DNA of 64,000 nt from an uncultured Eubacteriales bacterium. GTDB lineage: Bacteria > Bacillota > Clostridia > Peptostreptococcales > Anaerovoracaceae. Position 1 is the first letter of the stretch, and every line of letters begins with the position of its first letter. A model generated the notes under the pieces. The model saw nothing but the letters and a program-made list of their open reading frames with translations. It did no database searches and was not told the DNA's origin. Positions 61,383-64,000 of this stretch are shown one piece after another. Made by a program: the position numbers and the translations under genes. Where the stretch lies: assembly GCA_902795135.1 (NCBI GenBank), contig CADBJW010000011.1, positions 1 through 64,000 of the forward strand, written 5' to 3'.

Positions 61383-64000
61383 ATGAAAAGAGATAAAAAT
61401 AAAGTATTGGCCACTGTGATTGGCATCATAGTTGTCCTCATTATTTTCATTGCAGGAACCATTTGGATGGGTCATTCCGCACAGGAAGATACCGATAAAG
61501 CCATTCGAACGGTCAGCACACTCTATTTGGATGAATTGGCTGGCAGAAGAGAACAAGTTGTTGCTTCGAATCTTCAGGATAATATCGAGACGATCCGCAT
61601 CGCCGTTGATTTGATGACCGCGCAGGATCTCAGCGATGACGCCCACCGCCAGGCATATCAACAAAGAATGAAGGCTCTGTACCAATTGGATCGTTTTGCT
61701 TTTGTTGGGGAGAGCGGGACAATATACCTGTCGACCGGTACAAGCGATTGGGGTTCGGAATACGCGTTTGATTATCGAAACATGACAGAACCGGATATTT
61801 CTGTAAAGAATCTTGAAAGTGACGAGAAGAAAGTTGTCATTGCGGTTCCGATTTCTCCGAAGAAGTTTAAAGATGATACGCTGATTGTCTGCTTTATGGA
61901 AATTGACATGAAGCAGATGCTCCATGGAGTTTCCATGAGTTCCAACAAAAACGACTCCACTTTTTGTAACCTCTACAGTCAAAGCGGAGTTGCCCTAACG
62001 GATGCCGTATTGGGCGAGCAGGCTCAGGGTGCCAATCTATTGGAAACCCTTCAGCGCGTTGAATTTGATAAAGGCTATTCTCTGGACAAAATTGAGAAAG
62101 ACTTCCAAGAAGGAAAGAGTGGCGAAATATCATTTACATATAAAAACAACCACGAAACATTGAGTTATATTCCAGTCGAAGGAACCGACTGGGTTTTGAC
62201 CTATCTCATTAAAGAAAGCGTCATCAGCGAAAAGATCAGCTCGATCACCAGGGGAATCCTTGTGAAGAGCGTGATCCAGTCCCTGCTCACGATGCTGGCT
62301 CTGGTCGTAATGTTTATCATTATCATCCACCAGAACCGTAAGAATGCAAAAGCTTTGGCCAAGCGAGAAGCGGCAGAGGCTGAGGCGAGAGCCAAACAGG
62401 AAGAAATGGAGCAAAGGCTTCAGCTCCAGGAACAGCTTTTGCAGCAGCAGGAACAGGGCGAGCAACAGGAGAAGCTGATTACAGCCTTGTCCTCCGATTA
62501 CCGAAGTGTCTATTATCTGGAATTGGATAAGGATATGGGAATCTGTTACCAGTCCCGATCGGATATCCATGGATTAAAGGATGGAGAACAGTTCCGTTAT
62601 CTGGAATCGGTTACTGCGTATTGCAATCAGTATGTCACGGAGGCTTACCGAAAAGAATTTCTGGAATTCATACAGCCGGACTCCGTCTGTGAGGCCCTCA
62701 TGGACAACCCGGTTATTTCCTACCGGTACATGATCAATGTGGATGGCAAGGAATCTTGGGAAGTTGTGAAGTTTGCCAGTGTTCATCACTTAGACGAACA
62801 GGAAAATCAGCCGACCCATAATGTAGGAGCATGCTTCGCCGATGTGGATGCCGAAACACGGTCCTCATTAGAGCAGCAGCAGGCTTTGAGTGATGCGCTA
62901 GAAACAGCGGAAGAGGCGAATCGAGCAAAGACCGCCTTCTTGTCAAATATGAGCCATGAGATCCGGACCCCGATGAACGCCATCATCGGTTTGGACAATA
63001 TTGCCATGAATGATCCGGAGACGACACCAAAGACCAAAGAATATCTAGCGAAAATTGGTGACTCTGCAGAGCATTTGCTGAATTTGATCAATGATATTTT
63101 AGATATGAGCCGAATCGAATCGGGACGACTTACTCTGCGAAACGAAGAGTTTTCATTCTCCAAACTGCTAGAATACATCAACAACATGTTTAGCGGACAG
63201 TGCGCTGAAAATGGTCTGAAATACCACTGTCATATAAACGGGCAGGTGGATCAATACTACATTGGCGATAACATGAAATTGCGTCAGGTTCTGATTAATA
63301 TTTTGGGCAATGCGGTGAAGTTTACACCGGAAGGTGGAAAGGTTGAGATGACCGTAGAGCGCATTGCCGAATTTGAGAATCAGAGTACCTTGCAGTTTAA
63401 GATTTCCGATACGGGTATCGGTATGAGCAAAGAATTTCTGCCACGGATATTTGGAACATTTGAGCAGGAAGACTCCTCAATGACAAATAAATATGGAAGT
63501 TCAGGCCTCGGCCTTGCAATTACGAAAAGCATTGTTGAAATGATGAATGGCAATATCCAGGTAGAAAGCGAGAAAGGTAAAGGCAGTACATTTACTTTCA
63601 CGGTGACACTGATGAATGCCGCCAGTCATATGGATGTGGAGAAAGAGATTCGGCCGGACGAAATGACGGTTCTCGTCATCGATGACGATGAGGTAGCTTG
63701 CGAACATGCCAAGCTGATTCTGGAACAGGCAGGAATTGCGGCAGAACTGGCCCGATCCGGTAAAGAAGCCATTGAAATGGTCAAGCTTCGTCACGCCAGA
63801 CGTTCTCCATACAATTTAATTTTGGTTGATTGGCAGATGCCGGAGATGGATGGCATTGAAACAACGCGAAAAATGCGTGAAATCATTGGACATGAATCTG
63901 CAATCATCATTCTGACAGCATATCGCTGGGACGACGTGTTGGAGGAAGCCCTGAACGCCGGTGTGGACAGCTTTATTTCAAAACCGCTGTTTGTAGATAC
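61383..64000 (+). CDS. Hybrid sensor histidine kinase (partial, runs off the right edge)
   Basis: At least 872 codons are present with no stop. The N-terminus has a membrane helix (about 8-29), an extracytoplasmic dCache-like sensor (about 40-285) and a second membrane helix (about 295-318). A coiled coil (320-365) and a PAS-like region (about 370-480) follow. The HisKA box has H525 in FLSNMSHEIRTPMN, then a HATPase domain with NILGNAVKFTPEGG, DTGIGMS and GSSGLGLAI. A receiver domain has the acceptor aspartate D816 in ILVDWQMPEMDG, and more may follow past the edge. It senses an outside signal and passes phosphate within the same protein. The start is ATG 61383, with CGGAG upstream. Confidence 0.9.
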   Translation, partial: MKRDKNKVLATVIGIIVVLIIFIAGTIWMGHSAQEDTDKAIRTVSTLYLDELAGRREQVVASNLQDNIETIRIAVDLMTAQDLSDDAHRQAYQQRMKALYQLDRFAFVGESGTIYLSTGTSDWGSEYAFDYRNMTEPDISVKNLESDEKKVVIAVPISPKKFKDDTLIVCFMEIDMKQMLHGVSMSSNKNDSTFCNLYSQSGVALTDAVLGEQAQGANLLETLQRVEFDKGYSLDKIEKDFQEGKSGEISFTYKNNHETLSYIPVEGTDWVLTYLIKESVISEKISSITRGILVKSVIQSLLTMLALVVMFIIIIHQNRKNAKALAKREAAEAEARAKQEEMEQRLQLQEQLLQQQEQGEQQEKLITALSSDYRSVYYLELDKDMGICYQSRSDIHGLKDGEQFRYLESVTAYCNQYVTEAYRKEFLEFIQPDSVCEALMDNPVISYRYMINVDGKESWEVVKFASVHHLDEQENQPTHNVGACFADVDAETRSSLEQQQALSDALETAEEANRAKTAFLSNMSHEIRTPMNAIIGLDNIAMNDPETTPKTKEYLAKIGDSAEHLLNLINDILDMSRIESGRLTLRNEEFSFSKLLEYINNMFSGQCAENGLKYHCHINGQVDQYYIGDNMKLRQVLINILGNAVKFTPEGGKVEMTVERIAEFENQSTLQFKISDTGIGMSKEFLPRIFGTFEQEDSSMTNKYGSSGLGLAITKSIVEMMNGNIQVESEKGKGSTFTFTVTLMNAASHMDVEKEIRPDEMTVLVIDDDEVACEHAKLILEQAGIAAELARSGKEAIEMVKLRHARRSPYNLILVDWQMPEMDGIETTRKMREIIGHESAIIILTAYRWDDVLEEALNAGVDSFISKPLFVD

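Noticed and set aside
1..64000. tRNA, rRNA, riboswitch or CRISPR features
   Set aside because: No cloverleaf with conserved TTCRANY arm, no rRNA core sequence, no known riboswitch core and no regular short repeats with spacers were found by eye.

Overview
The window reads as chromosomal DNA of an anaerobic, amino-acid-fermenting member of the Clostridia. The signs are AGGAGG-type ribosome binding sites with some TTG/GTG starts, LexA/RNase Y/sortase B/LTA-synthase-type genes, indolepyruvate:ferredoxin oxidoreductase, a sigma-54 activator and many secreted proteins with Gram-positive signal peptides. A family such as Anaerovoracaceae is possible, but that is a guess. No rRNA, tRNA, CRISPR array or intact transposase was seen.

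Region 1 (1-25,000, nearly all + strand) is a large cell-surface polymer locus. It starts with the tail of a TagF-like glycerophosphotransferase and an AT-rich cassette (cytidylyltransferase-aminotransferase fusion plus GNAT). Next come an acyl carrier protein, an adenylation enzyme, an SDR reductase and a second GNAT. A cluster of LicD-type phosphotransferases follows, in two repeated pairs plus one fused copy, each with a degenerate second LicD-like module. Then come a secreted SGNH esterase-like protein, a second ACP with a KAS-III-like enzyme, GalE, an MBOAT acyltransferase, a DHHW/SGNH protein and an LTA-synthase-like sulfatase-fold enzyme. Adenylation enzyme, ACP, MBOAT and SGNH partner together parallel the four DltABCD roles. 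I infer a teichoic-acid-like polymer that carries LicD-added phospho-groups and acyl groups.

Region 2 (25,000-34,900, + strand) has a secreted cysteine-peptidase-like wall protein, two palindromic MITE-like elements, a secreted metallo-beta-lactamase-fold protein and a MoxR/VWA pair. It ends with a five-gene set (DegT-like aminotransferase, GtrB/ArnC-type glycosyltransferase, ATP-grasp enzyme, two SMR-like half-transporters) that resembles a lipid-linked sugar and flippase module.

Region 3 (34,900-46,400, mostly - strand) carries a LarA-family protein, a possible small membrane-protein gene, a secreted paralogue-family member, a DapF-fold epimerase, LexA (+ strand), a membrane-anchored propeller-like protein, and a class III aminotransferase/acylating aldehyde dehydrogenase operon. 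The operon lies downstream of a PAS-sigma-54 activator gene, with a clear -24/-12 promoter and a large dyad enhancer between them. A GtrA-like protein lies upstream of the activator gene.

Region 4 (46,400-64,000, + strand) holds a MinD-like ATPase, RNase Y, NifS-ThiI, an IorA-IorB-PaaK-ACT aryl-acid cluster, sortase B, an iron alcohol dehydrogenase, small uncharacterised membrane proteins, two tandem secreted paralogues, a third partial copy of the palindromic element, and a hybrid sensor histidine kinase that runs off the right edge.
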